A DNA stretch of 64,000 bases from Mastigias papua. Taxonomy: Eukaryota > Cnidaria > Scyphozoa > Rhizostomeae > Mastigiidae. The translations under genes and the position numbers were made by a program. The stretch covers positions 11,326,450-11,390,449 of the forward strand of contig OZ025270.1 in NCBI GenBank assembly GCA_964019165.1. The letters run 5' to 3'. A model generated the notes under the pieces. It had not been told where the DNA came from. It saw nothing but the letters and a program-made list of their open reading frames with translations, and did not search any database. Shown in pieces: positions 45,601 through 54,600 of the stretch (the first letter of the stretch is position 1; every line of letters starts with the position of its first letter).

Positions 45601-46074
45601 GCCTGCAAATGAGACTGTTATTAAAATGTTGAGTAAATTACAAGTTTTTAAAGATGAAAATATCCGTGTGGAAACAACACTCTGGAATTCTGAAATAGGA
45701 ATAGCAGAGGAGTTAGATCTGGTTGGAGACCTTCATAGAAATTACCTGGCTGGATGCAGCAGTATTGAAGACTAGATATAGGTCGGTTTGGCTTTATTGC
45801 AGCGCTGTTGTATGCTTTGGAGCCATCTTCAAAATGTAAATTTATTCCTTTAAGCTTTTGGGCAATGCGCGCAATACTCCTAGTCTGATACTCTGAAGCA
45901 GTAGCAGAATCTATAGTGACTAACTTTTTTGCTTTTCTAGTTGCATTCGGTTATAAAGAAGTAAATTTATATTATGGGTTTTTCACTTAATAGGATGCTA
46001 AAATGAGAGCAAATGATTTAGAAAGCGAAGCACAGAACGTAAGAATTGAACTGGATACTGTTGTGAGAGAGAAG
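21554..46074 (+). CDS. CNTROB: Centrobin orthologue (CNTROB), N-terminal 517 residues, 14 exons
   Basis: Centrobin is a coiled-coil protein of the daughter centriole needed for centriole duplication and elongation. Fourteen exons join in frame into exactly 517 codons. Identification rests on exons 7-9: HCEDQVQNLQRK, then QQQLAVAVATDRKKAIMIEQ, then LDK|TLANIVAGWKKQ, which align with the central coiled coil of vertebrate centrobin. Exon 4 has the AEMEGLRTQLRHMI block found N-terminal of it. Residues 1-175 are Ser/Pro-rich and low in structure; 270-517 are charged heptad-like coiled coil. Vertebrate centrobin is about 900 residues, so the C-terminal part is missing here. The last exon ends VVREK at a GTTTGT donor; read-through would add three codons and stop. 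First-exon choice is less certain than the rest. Confidence 0.87.
21948..22216 (-). repeat. Gypsy 3' LTR
   Basis: 269 bp partner of the LTR at 26362-26630; the only difference is C at 22114 (plus strand). Confidence 0.95.
22217..22227 (-). other. Polypurine tract of the Gypsy element
   Basis: AAGAGGAAGGA in element orientation directly abuts the 3' LTR, the position for plus-strand DNA priming. Confidence 0.8.
22244..25431 (-). pseudogene. Gypsy pol: protease, RT, RNase H, integrase; two nonsense codons
   Basis: One frame of about 1060 codons is interrupted by TAA at 23198-23200 and TGA at 22745-22747. Protease has KLDTGAEVNVMP near the start. RT has LDANKGYWQIPL and DIDDILIWG. RNase H has VYVDASGSGLGAVL and YSDRKPL. 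Integrase has an HHCC zinc region (HKSHLG...CIAC), then the catalytic Asp, Asp and Glu in AADLFYWN, RSDNGPQF and NGLAERYV. The C-terminus ends SGRIVKRPSYLKDYV. The two stops fall before the integrase core and after it. Confidence 0.92.
25432..26300 (-). pseudogene. Gypsy gag, one frameshift
   Basis: The N-terminal part (26300-about 25985) starts MEFLPKPKEMNFNAPNLAAT and has capsid-like features. A one-base shift at about 25980-25990 moves the rest into another frame (to 25432). That part has the zinc-knuckle region with C-x2-C and later H and C residues (CSYCAKQHKPRECPAYGQIC). Pol begins in the -1 frame relative to the gag end, as in many Gypsy elements. No obvious slippery heptamer was seen. 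Confidence 0.87.
26344..26361 (-). other. Primer-binding site of the Gypsy element
   Basis: TGGTACCAGAAGTGATAA starts directly at the inner end of the 5' LTR. The TGG start fits pairing with a tRNA CCA end. The priming tRNA was not identified. Confidence 0.75.
26362..26630 (-). repeat. Gypsy 5' LTR
   Basis: 269 bp, identical to the 3' LTR except at 26528. In element orientation it starts TGTTATGATATTG and ends TTATTACA. Confidence 0.95.
27691..28286. mobile_element. MITE with 26-bp perfect terminal inverted repeats
   Basis: Ends are TACCGTATTTACTCTATTAT and its exact reverse complement, extending to 26 bp (through TCCCGC). Flanks show TGTA on both sides (27687-27690 and 28287-28290), or a TA duplication if the end is drawn two bases further in. 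The interior has several copies of ATCCCGCCTCTC near both ends and an AT-rich centre. No transposase. It lies in CNTROB intron 1. Confidence 0.82.
28461..28666 (+). CDS. CNTROB: CNTROB exon 2
   Basis: The exon encodes about 69 residues, including VNLSKEYFASLLNQEDSPSS and SPIKGIIKHNSE. The YFASLL segment resembles the YASL segment near the centrobin N-terminus. Acceptor CATGTAG, donor GAG|GTTATT, ending in phase 0. Confidence 0.72.
29047..30771. mobile_element. Tc1/mariner-type MITE split by an inserted LINE relic
   Basis: Left end CAGTGAACTCTCTCTAAGCA and right end (reverse complement) TAGTTAACTCTCTCTAAAGC are inverted partners, each next to TA (29045-29046 and 30772-30773). Both sides continue with degenerate AAG..GACACC motifs. 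The middle (about 29180-30441) is a separate LINE fragment. Confidence 0.65.
29180..30441 (+). mobile_element. R2/NeSL-like LINE relic with restriction-like endonuclease
   Basis: Pieces in shifting frames show an RT active site CFFVDDLKFYSGD (29260-29300). Then a CCHC-type finger CRLC...H...C at about 29859-29925. Then EPEYIKKIGHNEYWWNLP and ICTFVEFSCPSD, and the C-terminal tail LGFVLSCLFNYMAVMGFEKK. The order RT, finger, then endonuclease is that of R2/NeSL-type elements. The nuclease KPD motif here reads KPG. Confidence 0.72.
30867..30980 (+). CDS. CNTROB: CNTROB exon 3 (Ser/Pro/Lys-rich linker)
   Basis: This 38-residue phase-0 exon is a low-complexity basic linker ending STRSTKSPKSPKK. 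Repeated SPK motifs look like possible proline-directed kinase sites. Acceptor ATTTAG, donor AAG|GTGATT. Confidence 0.75.
31950..32330 (+). mobile_element. CR1/L2-like LINE 3' end
   Basis: The C-terminal ORF relic has a WNNLAIEV-like segment in shifted frames and FSVFKKRLPSSK. The 3' UTR has CAGCTACATTGCTGAAGGGT, and the tail AAATGAAATGAAAATGG. The same tail appears at 6546 and, inverted, at 63835. Confidence 0.7.
33014..33493. mobile_element. Probable MITE (AGTCCGGAA ends)
   Basis: AGTCCGGAACAGA at the left and TCTATTCCGGACT at the right form inverted ends. Internal C-rich motifs such as GCAACCCC(C)TG recur near both ends. No clear target duplication. Confidence 0.5.
34232..34379 (+). CDS. 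CNTROB: CNTROB exon 4
   Basis: The exon encodes VRINEPYHDKQFSSARTIAE then MEGLRTQLRHMIQLTQLQNS. The EMEGLRTQLRHMI block matches a conserved short helix of centrobin. Acceptor TTTCAG, donor AAAA|GTAAGA. Confidence 0.87.
35527..35696 (+). CDS. CNTROB: CNTROB exon 5
   Basis: The exon encodes about 57 residues, including DDDNMSTLQSRKLFEDGAPF and MMSYTSPPLE. Acidic and probably unstructured. Phase 1 in, phase 0 out; acceptor ATTTAG, donor GAG|GTTTGT. Confidence 0.8.
36639..36797 (+). CDS. CNTROB: CNTROB exon 6
   Basis: Fifty-three residues. AYVYTSPPTDR repeats the SYTSPP motif of exon 5, and the end (LLKENLEKERERRK) starts the coiled coil. Phase 0 on both sides. Confidence 0.85.
36915..37200 (+). 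mobile_element. LINE ORF2 C-terminal relic
   Basis: Reads RLNWIGQMLRLPNGTSAKLA then GNRGRP and later KWSRQVNNDLKS. This is the WIGHMLR...RGRP...W tail seen in RTE/Jockey-type LINEs. It lies in CNTROB intron 6. Confidence 0.65.
37387..37434. repeat. (TCA)n/(TCATAA)n microsatellite
   Basis: TCA units with periodic TAATCA interruptions. The poly-Ile reading is an artefact. It may mark the tail of a LINE copy. Confidence 0.85.
37560..38180 (-). other. Unrecognised open segments, probably transposon-derived
   Basis: Two minus-strand open frames (37730-37981 and 37992-38180) read SHTFSFMNHVLEIADKMRAK and PGDYGFINLGPLFQGRDDKF. A 16-base C run (37939-37954) falls inside the first. The family was not recognised. 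The plus strand at 37625-37680 has a GGCCGTTTGGCCAAATGTGA repeat motif common in dispersed repeats. Confidence 0.35.
38457..38492 (+). CDS. CNTROB: CNTROB exon 7 (36 nt)
   Basis: The exon encodes HCEDQVQNLQRK, matching the start of the conserved coiled coil of centrobin. Acceptor TTCCAG, donor AAG|GTAATG. The 61-bp minisatellite starts 47 bp downstream. Confidence 0.87.
38540..40387 (+). repeat. 61-bp minisatellite, about 30 copies
   Basis: The unit begins CAAGTATATAAGAAACATAA and continues CACCTCTTAAACGTTTCTTA then ATATTTTCCTGATTTGAGCCT. Copies differ at a few positions (TATATA/TATGTA, CTTAAAC/CTCAAAC, ACGTTT/ACATTT, GATTT/GACTT). Copies 3-8 alternate ACG/ACA, a 122-bp higher-order unit. 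Copies 12-21 are almost identical. It lies in CNTROB intron 7. Confidence 0.97.
40388..40430 (-). repeat. Inverted partial minisatellite unit
   Basis: Directly after the array, CTCAAATCAGGAGAAAATTA and AAAAATGTTTAAGAGA are the reverse complement of half a unit, so the array end can fold into a hairpin. Confidence 0.7.
41317..41397 (+). CDS. CNTROB: CNTROB exon 8 (most conserved block)
   Basis: Twenty-seven residues starting ILEMQQQLAVAVATDRKKAI. This is the best diagnostic match to vertebrate centrobin. Acceptor CTACAG, donor AAA|GTATGT. Confidence 0.92.
41683..41805. repeat. Dispersed repeat with GTCAGGAAAA units
   Basis: GGGTTCATGCGGTCAGGAAA followed by several GTCAGGAAAAGTCAGGAAA units. 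This resembles the end of a hAT-type non-autonomous element, but no partner end was found. Confidence 0.4.
42180..42296 (+). CDS. CNTROB: CNTROB exon 9
   Basis: Thirty-nine residues starting TLANIVAGWKKQDSEKGQLN, continuing the centrobin LDKTLA..V.GW block, then basic coiled coil. Donor GAG|GTATGT. Confidence 0.92.
42791..43541. mobile_element. Harbinger-like MITE with TAA target duplication
   Basis: Inverted ends GGGGTCATTCAATTAGTACG and (reverse complement) GGGGTCATTCATTTAGTACG, flanked by TAA at 42788-42790 and 43542-43544. Sub-terminal regions have repeated GTACGCA / CGTACGC and C-rich ACCCCCCCTCCCCCC motifs in inverted arrangement. No transposase ORF. It lies in CNTROB intron 9. Confidence 0.78.
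43583..43681 (+). CDS. CNTROB: CNTROB exon 10
   Basis: Thirty-three residues including QFEKELAHAVESLTKEQSKT, comparable to the centrobin LEQSLSEAMEALNREQ block. Phase 0 on both sides. Confidence 0.88.
44038..44193 (+). CDS. CNTROB: CNTROB exon 11
   Basis: Fifty-two residues of highly charged heptads, starting LKRHEEQRKEAYKKFQEEKE. Phase 0; acceptor TTTGCAG, donor GAG|GTATTT. Confidence 0.87.
44547..44639 (+). CDS. CNTROB: CNTROB exon 12
   Basis: Thirty-one residues starting ERSAWRDVRNELSEEMAIEK, coiled coil. Acceptor AACTAG, donor CAG|GTGATA. Confidence 0.86.
44800..44995 (-). repeat. Dispersed repeat (SINE- or LINE-tail-like)
   Basis: Reverse strand reads AAAGGTTAGTCCCATATACG then AGGGAGGACACTTATTCTGA and GGTATCCATTTGTTGCTGGG. 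It looks like a retroposon piece, but no RNA polymerase III boxes could be assigned. Confidence 0.4.
45114..45146 (+). CDS. CNTROB: CNTROB exon 13 (33 nt)
   Basis: The exon encodes QSLMGSQKETQ. It is supported by a strong polypyrimidine acceptor (TTTTTTAG), a GTATTG donor and phase. Confidence 0.72.
45542..45775 (+). other. Unrecognised 77-codon ORF in CNTROB intron 13
   Basis: The composition looks protein-like (MDDANLENINLWPANETVIK, then MLSKLQVFKDENIRVETTLW), with balanced acidic and hydrophobic residues. No splice sites fit it into CNTROB. It may be a transposon remnant. Confidence 0.3.
45994..46074 (+). CDS. CNTROB: CNTROB exon 14, last recognised
   Basis: Twenty-seven residues including DAKMRANDLESEAQNVRIEL then DTVVREK. 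This corresponds to the ELDTARRER region of centrobin. No following exon was recognised. Confidence 0.82.
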
Positions 46075-49000
46075 GTTTGTACTTGAAGAGTTTTGTCAGT
46101 TTTTTAATACATAAGAATTCTTGTTGAAATAATCTGATTAATACCAGCTGCCCTGTTGGTGATATCGAATCATCTTTGAAATAAAGAGTTGATTGTTTAC
46201 CAGCCAAGCAGTTTTCTTTTAATTTTTATGTACCGTGTCGTATTTGTGTGTTATGTGTTACAATACAGAATATGGAAACATGACAAGAAACAATACATAA
46301 GTCACATGCGATTCAACGAAAAACCGCTAACCTGCAGCTGGGTAAATCGTTACTGGCGATATGATAGAAATCTTGATTATTTCCTTTTCGATAGTTGTGT
46401 TTGAGTATACAGTGCATGTCTCTGTTTGTTTGTAATCGTGCCAGAATAAGACTACCCGTATGAATATCTCGATCATTTGGTGGTGCATTGTAAGTTAGAT
46501 ACATTTAGTTTGATCACCGCTGGAGTGATGCTTACTCTTCTTGAAAATACCGACAGCGTATCCTTCGCTTATTATCAAAGGCACTAGCAAATGGGCGATG
46601 ATAGAGTTGCAACACCTGCCAAATGCACTTACAACATCCATATATGTTTACAAATTTCTGGCTTATGTTCTGTTCCCTGACAACAATTAAAATGTGCTTG
46701 CCTTCCCCCTCAAACAATGTTGATTCGATAGCCGAAACCATAGTATTGTACATAGGCGTCGCTTCTAACTTTGGGGTTGCGCATACTTGCTTCAGGTATC
46801 ATTGTTAAATGGGGGGAAGGGATGCTATAACTCGTCTATGGCGTAAATCACAGTAAATGTTCCAAGACTTTTGGCAGATATTCTAGATTTACTTTGTAAA
46901 GTTTTTGATTCGACTATTAACTGTACACAAATCATGTGGAGTCAGGGAAACTTTTTGCAGCATCTGGCTCTCTGCAGATCATTCTGGTTTTGTAAAGAAA
47001 TGTTCTAATTGCGCCTAGTGTTATTTTTAGTGCACCAATGGCTGGACATTGATGTGAGTCTAGATTTGTTTGGTGTATGAACTTGTTCATTCTAGACCAC
47101 AAAAAGCAGATTCGTTGTTTTACGAGAACATGTATATGAAGATTTAGGGGGAAATTTTCTCAATTATCGTTGCAGCTTGAGAGATAACTCGAACTCTCAT
47201 GGGAAAATGAAGTTTGTTCGAGTTATCGGATGTTCAAATCAAGCTTTATTGATGTTTTTTATCTTTCTGTTTTTCTTTGTTTTCTTTCGTCTTTTTACAC
47301 CAAATTATTGTTAAGCTGATAGCTGCATTATATGCTTAAGTATTGATGAATGAAAACACTTAATAACTATAGTAGGAACATTCAAGGATGATAATGGTTA
47401 TAGTAAGAATCTTGTGATTGGCGCACTGAGCTTAAAATATGCGCGCACCTGGATGCTACCTCAGAATGGTGTTCGCAAACCATATCATAAACTTACTGAG
47501 CATAGGTACTTTACAGGCCCATTTCGAGTTAATTTTGAATTTCGCATTTCGCATGCAAACTCACTATTCCCATTCGATATGCGAACGTTTTGCGATTTCA
47601 GATATGGACTGGGAACGATTTATTCGCATGCGAAATGCGAAGGTAAGTGGAAATGGGGCTTACGTACAGGGTTACCAGGTTATAAAATCTGTGGAATCCA
47701 AGTCATGCATGAGGAAAATCCAGATTAATCCAAATTTCTAAACGACGCTGTAGAGCAGTAGAATCAATATTTGAATCAGTCATGGAAATCAATACCAATC
47801 CCCAAATTATCATAAAGAAACCGAGGCTACTTGTATTTCGAAAAGTTTTTCATTTTTCTATGATCAGTTCAAAATTTTGGTTATTGAATTCCTCTTTAGA
47901 CTTAACCCAAACTTTGGTTCAAATCCAAACGATATTATCGAAGCCAAGCAAGATCTCAGAAACCAGATTTCTTGAATTTGAAAAATCCATACTGGCAACC
48001 CTGCTTACGTGTGCACTGAGACTTTTTGTCAGTATGTTATGTCGGTAATTCAAAAGCTTTTGAAATAGTATCGAAGTTTTTGTCTAATGAGATTAGGCTA
48101 TCATCCTAAATATATCATGTATGCATTTTTGAGTTTGCATAGTTATGCCTGATCTTTGCTCACCTGTCATATATTTACTCAGCAAATGGAACGCGTAAAC
48201 TTCGTAGATTCGAGGTCTCTGTCATAGTTAGAATCCTTAGCCAAAGGTGTTTTCAACCAACAGTAAACTAGCATGAAATATCACCTAAAGTTTACCACTT
48301 AGCCGAGTGTTGACTGGAATTAAGGCTCGGAATTTCCACGTTAATCAACTTTCTCTCCACTTTTGTACTCTCTCTCTTTTTATATATCAAATGTTTCTTT
48401 CCTAATCGGTACATTTTTATTTTTTCTGTTCCTTGTCGGTCACCAGTTTTATTTTGCTTTTTGATAGCTAGGTATTTTGAAGTTTAACTGTTAGGTGTAA
48501 TACATTTGAGGCAGTCCTTTATGTCACAGACTGAATCAACTGCTATTGTTTAGCATATGGAAAGAGATTATTCGGCTTTTAAAGTCCGAAGTAGGTGTCA
48601 GATCTTTAATTTGGTCATACGTGAGGCTCAGCACGGTTACTTCATGCAGGAAGTTTCACAGCTATGGGCTTCAATGAGTAGCAAAAGTCTTCATTGAATT
48701 TCTAACTAGTTTTGCACTATAGTCGAATTAATCAGGATGATTGATTTACTGGAAAGTTGGCTGAGGCAGATTTTCCAGTTTTGCAGTTGAATAGAATAGC
48801 TAACAATCATAGTAATTCTTTCTACTTTTTTAGGGTTTTTGTGGTATATAGCACTGTGCTAGTTAGTAACGACCGTGATTAGTTGTATCAGTTGCGTTGA
48901 AGGGTGCACCCTTGTGTATAAGAAATCATTCATATACACATCTAACGCACGTGTGTTTTAGAGAACTCTTAAGTAGCTGAAGCAAGACTGAGAAGACATA

Positions 49001-50546
49001 CTTCTGTCTTGTCGACTTTTAGAGATATTTAGTAGGGAGCAGTGATTTGAAGTCGAAGCCAATCTTTCTTACGATTTGCATCGCGAAAATTCATAGTTCT
49101 GTTCACTAAAAAGATTCGTTTTTAGAGCACGATTGTAGGCAATGGCATTGCATTATTCGCAACTTCTTTTTTAAAGTACAACTACAGCGCTGAATAGAAT
49201 AAATATCATAATATGTCAACCTGTATACCAGAGTACCGAACATTTTTGCGTGCCATTTCATAAATACGATCTTCTATTTGGATTAGCTAGTATTTATCGT
49301 TGTAAAATGCAGAGGAATCGAATGGTAATCATTTTGGATATGTTTGCATGTGGTTGTTTGTTTCGGTTGCTTTTGTTTTGAATCCGGTCGAAAAGGATCC
49401 TAACAACCGGTTTGTTTTTCTCGTTTACTTCATTAAATTGAATATATCGCTTATTGTTTTAACATCAATTGTGAGAATGGTATGGTTGTCTTCCTACCCT
49501 GCCGTTGAATCTACCAATCATTGGTTTTGTAAGCAGGTTGCCTCGGAGTTTTCAGCAGGTTGGAATATTTCTAAGAACTTTTACCGATCGAATAACACGC
49601 AAGAAACTGTGATTATTGCTGAAGAGCGTTTTTGTACGTTCATGTATACTATACCGTGTGCTCCGTGTTGCAAACACACCGATGGCTTTGCTCATAAAGA
49701 GCAGCTTTAGACCTACGATAGCATTGTTTATCTCTTATTGGGCATGTCAGTATATTCAGATGTCACTTGAAACCAAATGCTGTCTTGTGCAATTACTTCA
49801 CTACTTACTACTTTGGATCTGATATTGAGGTGGAGGACGTTTGTGGTTTCATCTCTTTGCATCATTTGTTTGCAAAGTATTGTCAATACTCGCCTGTTTT
49901 GAAGTCGAACTTGTTCCAACTAATGGTTTTCAAGACGTTTTGCTATTGCACCTGAATCAATAAAGTTAAGATATTCTTATGTAGTCAATGAATCCTACGA
50001 TTGGTCTTATGGAGCTTGTTGCATAATAGTATTTTATATGAATTTCCTTGCTGCAGACTAGCTATTTTGCAATACTCACTTTGCAGGAGAGACAGACAAT
50101 TTTTAAAACAGGCTTGATTTCTTATGCTACTGATTCAGGTAATCAGGGTTTTTCGGTTGTCTTGACCAAGTCGTCAACATAAAGATCGCACTCTGTGTAA
50201 TGTGACGGCCATACCTTGTTGGGCGATTAATGGAAATAGTTTGAAATCTCATAGATAAACTCATATTTGCCCTTGTTATCGACTATTGCAAAAGCAATCT
50301 TATGTACGCAGAGCTGCACACGTTTACTTGCGCCCTTAGTCCTAACTGTTGTGCTTTGCAAATAGACCGTATCCTGACTGCATGAATTAATGCTAGATCA
50401 TTTTATAGTCTCAAGCCACCACAGCTATTCTTTGTCAATGCCAATTGATCTTTGTCCACACTAATACGTGAGCTACATTCCATTCGCGCATATTGGTGGA
50501 TCACCTCCATTACAATTGTATATTCTTTCTCATACGTGCTTCCATC
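46075..50546. other. Gene-poor stretch after CNTROB exon 14
   Basis: No centrobin exon, other gene or RNA was recognised. A small palindromic element with CGCATTTCGCATGC motifs lies at about 47505-47665. Longer ORFs (47414-47728, 49348-49710) look non-coding. Confidence 0.5.
47505..47665. repeat. Small inverted-repeat element
   Basis: ACAGGCCCATTTCGAGTTAA at the left and, inverted, TAAGCCCCATTTCCACTTAC at the right, with ATTTCGCATGC / GCATGCGAAAT inside. Probably a short MITE; no target duplication was resolved. Confidence 0.45.
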
Positions 50547-51458
50547 ATGAATTTAACATGCAGTCGATATGGAGTTGTTTTACGGGACATGACGTCGTTC
50601 AGAATGAATAGTCGTGCGTGCTCGGTTGTTAGTGCATCACTAGTGTTGCCTACGATATTTTTTAATGCTTCCATGATTTTGGTTCTCCTTTCAAAGCGAC
50701 ATCGTTGGAAACCTTGCGAAACATTCCTGCTCAACCTAGCTATGACTGATGTTTTGGCTGGTTTGTTTAACTTCTCGAGCAACTCTTTCGTGTTTCATTT
50801 TATTAGCCAATCGAAGGACCCTTGTAGATTTGCAAACATTACTATACCTATTGGCTATGTCCTCGGTATGGTGTCTTTCCTAACATTAGTGGCTATCGCC
50901 CTTGAGCGCTATATGAGTATTTTCCACCCCTTCGTAGCTGATATCCGACTCCGGATGTCTTCTGTCATCCTTGCTAGTATTCTGATATGGCTACTAGCTG
51001 CTTCAGTAGTCATTGCAAACGTCTTGCTCTCTCAAGGAGACATCTTGCGCGTGGGCATTTTTTTCATTGGCCTACCCGGTACTCTCATAAATGCATTCTG
51101 CTACTTGAGAATCCTTTGGTTCGCGCGGAAAATTCGACAAGAGATTGCGGCAACAGCGGCCCGTTATGAAGGACCTGAAGGAAACGTGAGGGAAAAGAGG
51201 GAACGCAGTCTTGCTAAAATTGGAGGACTTATGATACTTACAATTGCACTGTGCTATTCACCTGTAGTCTCCAACAATTTTCTCAGGCTAATGGGATACG
51301 AAAGCCTTGCGTTGGATTTTGCTGTCTGTTGGAGTTGGAATTTGGCGAACGTAAGCTCATTACTCGATCCGATAATAACGTGCACGTTTAATTCAGATAT
51401 AAGAAATGACCTGTTCACTATGTGGAAGATCAGGTTTTGCCGTCGTGTTGCAGTTTAG
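50547..51458 (+). CDS. Rhodopsin-like (class A) GPCR, intronless, MECO-like
   Basis: A 303-residue seven-transmembrane receptor in one exon. The ATG at 50547 (MNLTCSRYG) is chosen because it aligns with the start of the paralogue at 56819; an upstream in-frame ATG at 50493 would add 18 residues. Seen: TM1 FFNAS, TM2 NLAMTDVLAG, TM3 ending ALERYMSIFHPF (ERY for DRY), TM4 with Trp (LIWLL), TM5 with Pro (GLPGT), TM6 LCYSPVV, TM7 SLLDPIIT in place of NPxxY. The loop between TM4 and TM5 is very short and lacks a Cys. Short loop plus DPxx are known for melanocortin-type receptors of the MECO group. N-glycosylation sites: NLT at the N-terminus and FANIT before TM3. Ligand unknown. Plasma membrane expected. 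Confidence 0.92.
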   Translation: MNLTCSRYGVVLRDMTSFRMNSRACSVVSASLVLPTIFFNASMILVLLSKRHRWKPCETFLLNLAMTDVLAGLFNFSSNSFVFHFISQSKDPCRFANITIPIGYVLGMVSFLTLVAIALERYMSIFHPFVADIRLRMSSVILASILIWLLAASVVIANVLLSQGDILRVGIFFIGLPGTLINAFCYLRILWFARKIRQEIAATAARYEGPEGNVREKRERSLAKIGGLMILTIALCYSPVVSNNFLRLMGYESLALDFAVCWSWNLANVSSLLDPIITCTFNSDIRNDLFTMWKIRFCRRVAV

Positions 51459-51803
51459 AGGGATGGTATAAACTTATTGAGACACTCAGCATATAGATTA
51501 GAGTTCAAGAATTTATGGCTTTTCATCACAAGTTATAGTTTGTTGTTTAGTTGCGAATACATAATTTTTTTTATTGATCTAGCTCCACATTACGAATTTC
51601 ATACATAGAAGTATTCAAGACCATATGATTTGCTGAACAAATGTGATTGGCCAATAGTACCCTTGTTTATCACAGATCCCTTCTCCAGTCCATGTTTGTT
51701 ACGATTTACGATTAGCTGGGTTCATTTCAGTTAAAAAACAGCTTAGCGACAGTGTTCTGTAATGCAATGCACCTTCCAAATCAATAGACATTTGTAATTT
51801 GTA

Positions 51804-51808
<5 letters not shown>

Positions 51809-51851
<43 letters not shown>
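51809..51851. repeat. (AT)n microsatellite
   Basis: About 21 TA units. Confidence 0.95.
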
Positions 51852-51853
<2 letters not shown>

Positions 51854-54089
51854 TCTATATATAATGCTTTCTTTCAGATCGTTCTGGAGTTTCGCTCAGA
51901 CTTCCATGGTCTGTTCGTCACTCCCTCCCCCCTATAAACAGCCGAGTATTCGCTACTGTTCACGACGAGTTCTTTTCAAATATATACAGATGTTTCCACC
52001 TAATTTTTGGGGAAAGACATCACTATTTGTTGGTAGAGTGTCTGAGCCTAAGCTAATTCCATGATTTCACTAGCTCATTTAGAATCTTCTAACTACCAGC
52101 ACTTTCCCAATAATCTTATTTTTTGTATCTCGAAGATATTGATCTTATTTTTTTCTGAAGTAACCAAATGTATATTGTTTTACTTAAATATGCGATCAAT
52201 TTTACACGTAGTTACACTGGCCTAAGTCATGTTCCGCCATGTTTCAAGTCAACAATTTAAGTTTCATGAGATTGCACCCACACAGAAGTCAACGCTTAAA
52301 AAGTATTGTTTTTTTACATCCGTGTAAGTAATGCATAAGCAAAACTTAACGGCACGATACCAAGGGGAGTAAAATTTTAATTATCTACCCTATGGCCATT
52401 ACATTTAACAAATACACAAGACCATAACACATTTTTTGCAGAATGCGTTACCATCATAAACTGCTGAAGATGAGATATACAGAACTTTGCAAAGTTCTTT
52501 GTCCTAAAGAAAGTTTCTATGAACTGGAGAATAGGTAACAAAGATCACTGATCAAGGCTGATCGATTGTAGATGTGGGAAATATGAAAAAGTCTCGTTAT
52601 AGTGCTATTGTTGCTATGATGGGAAAAAGAATTGTTTTGACACTTCTGGAGAGGAAGAAGTTACAAAGATTTTTTTAAGAGAATGAATGAAGAAATGGAT
52701 ACTAAGCAGAAGATCAAGAGAAAGCAAGAAATATAAATAACAATAAATAATAAATAAGAAATATATTAGATAAGAAATAAATAATAGAATAGACAAGAAA
52801 TAAGAATAAATTACAAAAAATGGTTTTTGCTGCATTTGCAAGCTCTCGTTGTACATCATCTTCAGAGAACACATCATCCTCAAACTCATGTTCAGACACT
52901 GAATAACGATAGTACAGATAGTGTGCACTTATTTACTATTAGCAATTGAGACACAGGCAGATTTTGTTTGTACTGCTGTTTATCTACACTCTCTTCTTTA
53001 TGAGAACCAGTAAAATTGAAGTTCAGGCTGGCTGTTCTTAATGTCTCCAAAATTTTGAGGTTAGACATTAGGCAATATATAATACAGCATTGGATGTTTA
53101 TGAAAATAGGTATTGCTTTCAATAAAAGTAGGAGAAGATGAAAGCTATACGTTCTTATGGATTTATAATCTTGGCCAAAATTCTTAGCAGAGCTGCGGCT
53201 GTTTACACACTGATAGTTTAACTTCCCCCCGCTCCCCTTCAAGCAATTTTGACAGTACACTTTACGACAGTGTTTCAGCCTCAGCTTGATCTTAATTTGT
53301 TCTTAATTTCCCATCAATTTTTTTAGCTTCGTCTTCAAATAACATTGTTGTTGTATAGAAAGGAGTGAAGCTTAAAATCATAGAGCTTTCAGTGTTGCCA
53401 TGAAGCAGTTGTAATGAGAGGAGTTAAATTATGGTTTGAAAAAGATTAAAACTCTGGACAGTACAGTGGTACTTTATCCTGTCCAAATCTGCTGGAGTGC
53501 CAGTTGCTAGTACAAAATGCAAATTAGCCATCCATGTTTTTGATTTAGAAAATGACATTCTTATTAGATTCTCCATGGCTCCACAGAATGGGCCTGATTG
53601 TTTTTGTAGCCCCAAAAATATATGATAGAATTTTTTATGGCTCATCCAAATAGCACCCACACCCATATAACAGATACTTATGATCACTCCCTTAGCCGTC
53701 ATATCTTCCTTTGTCATGGCTCTGCCATAGGCCTCAAGGCCTTTCCCCAGCAGTACTTACTAAAACAAGAAAATAAAATAGCTCTTTGGCTTCCTACACT
53801 TTAATTCAAATATTTACCTTATTTGCGATTCTTTCGTTTAGTTAAATAATCTAGCATTCGTGCATAACATTCGTGCCTGCAAAGTGTAGAGTATCTTTTT
53901 ACTTAACCAACTTATGTAAGCATAAAGGTTGTTCACAAACGCATCTCAATGCTAAAAACTCAAGTCAAGAATGTCAAGAATTGGTACATTATCAATTATT
54001 TTAGCTGTTCTCAATAACTATTGATATTCTCATTGGCCAGTTTTCCCACTGAAAAGTAGGGTGCTCCAGAAAGGTCTGCGATACAAGAA

Positions 54090-54600
54090 GGGGGTAATTG
54101 TAGGAAGAACTGTTTACACGGGAGCAAAACGGAACGACTCCAAACGGCTTTAGAGCGCTCCCATTTACGCGGGGATTCAGAAATGGCTCATAAGCGGCTC
54201 CAGAAGTTGTTACAATGAAGGAATAGTATGCACAGCAATTTGATTGTGTTATAATTGGTGCCAAAATCAGTCAAGTGCATCATTTTATGACAATTTATTT
54301 CACTATGGCAGCAAAGGCACTAAGAAACTTTTCAAATGGACGGAAGAGGAGATTGCAATGTTGTTGAATTCGTCGTGGAAGCAGAACAATTATCTTTCAT
54401 TAGCCTCTTCCCCAAATCAACACAGCCTTCTCATTTGGCTCCCTTCCGTTTGGTTCTGACGACTGACTGTTTGCACGGGAGCCAGACTGAACGGACGGAT
54501 AGCAGTTCCAAATAGGGACAGTTCCAACAGTTCTCGTGGAAACGCAAGGCCTACCAGTACAGTTTTCAGGGGAAGTTTGCTCATGACGTGAAAGTATCAT
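54090..54600. mobile_element. Possible non-autonomous DNA element with a Myb/SANT-like relic
   Basis: Motifs CTGTTTACACGGGAGC (54110) and CTGTTTGCACGGGAGCC (54467) recur about 350 bp apart. A plus-strand frame reads LFKWTEEEIAMLLNSSWKQN, like the start of a Myb/SANT domain found in Harbinger-type accessory proteins. Boundaries unclear. Confidence 0.35.

Noticed and set aside
47414..47741. Two overlapping ORFs of about 100 codons
   Set aside because: They overlap a palindromic repeat and read in two frames equally well; no protein features.
48550..48595. Possible further CNTROB exon reading HMERDYSAFKVR
   Set aside because: AG and GT flanks exist, but the sequence does not match the expected centrobin coiled coil and the phase is untested.
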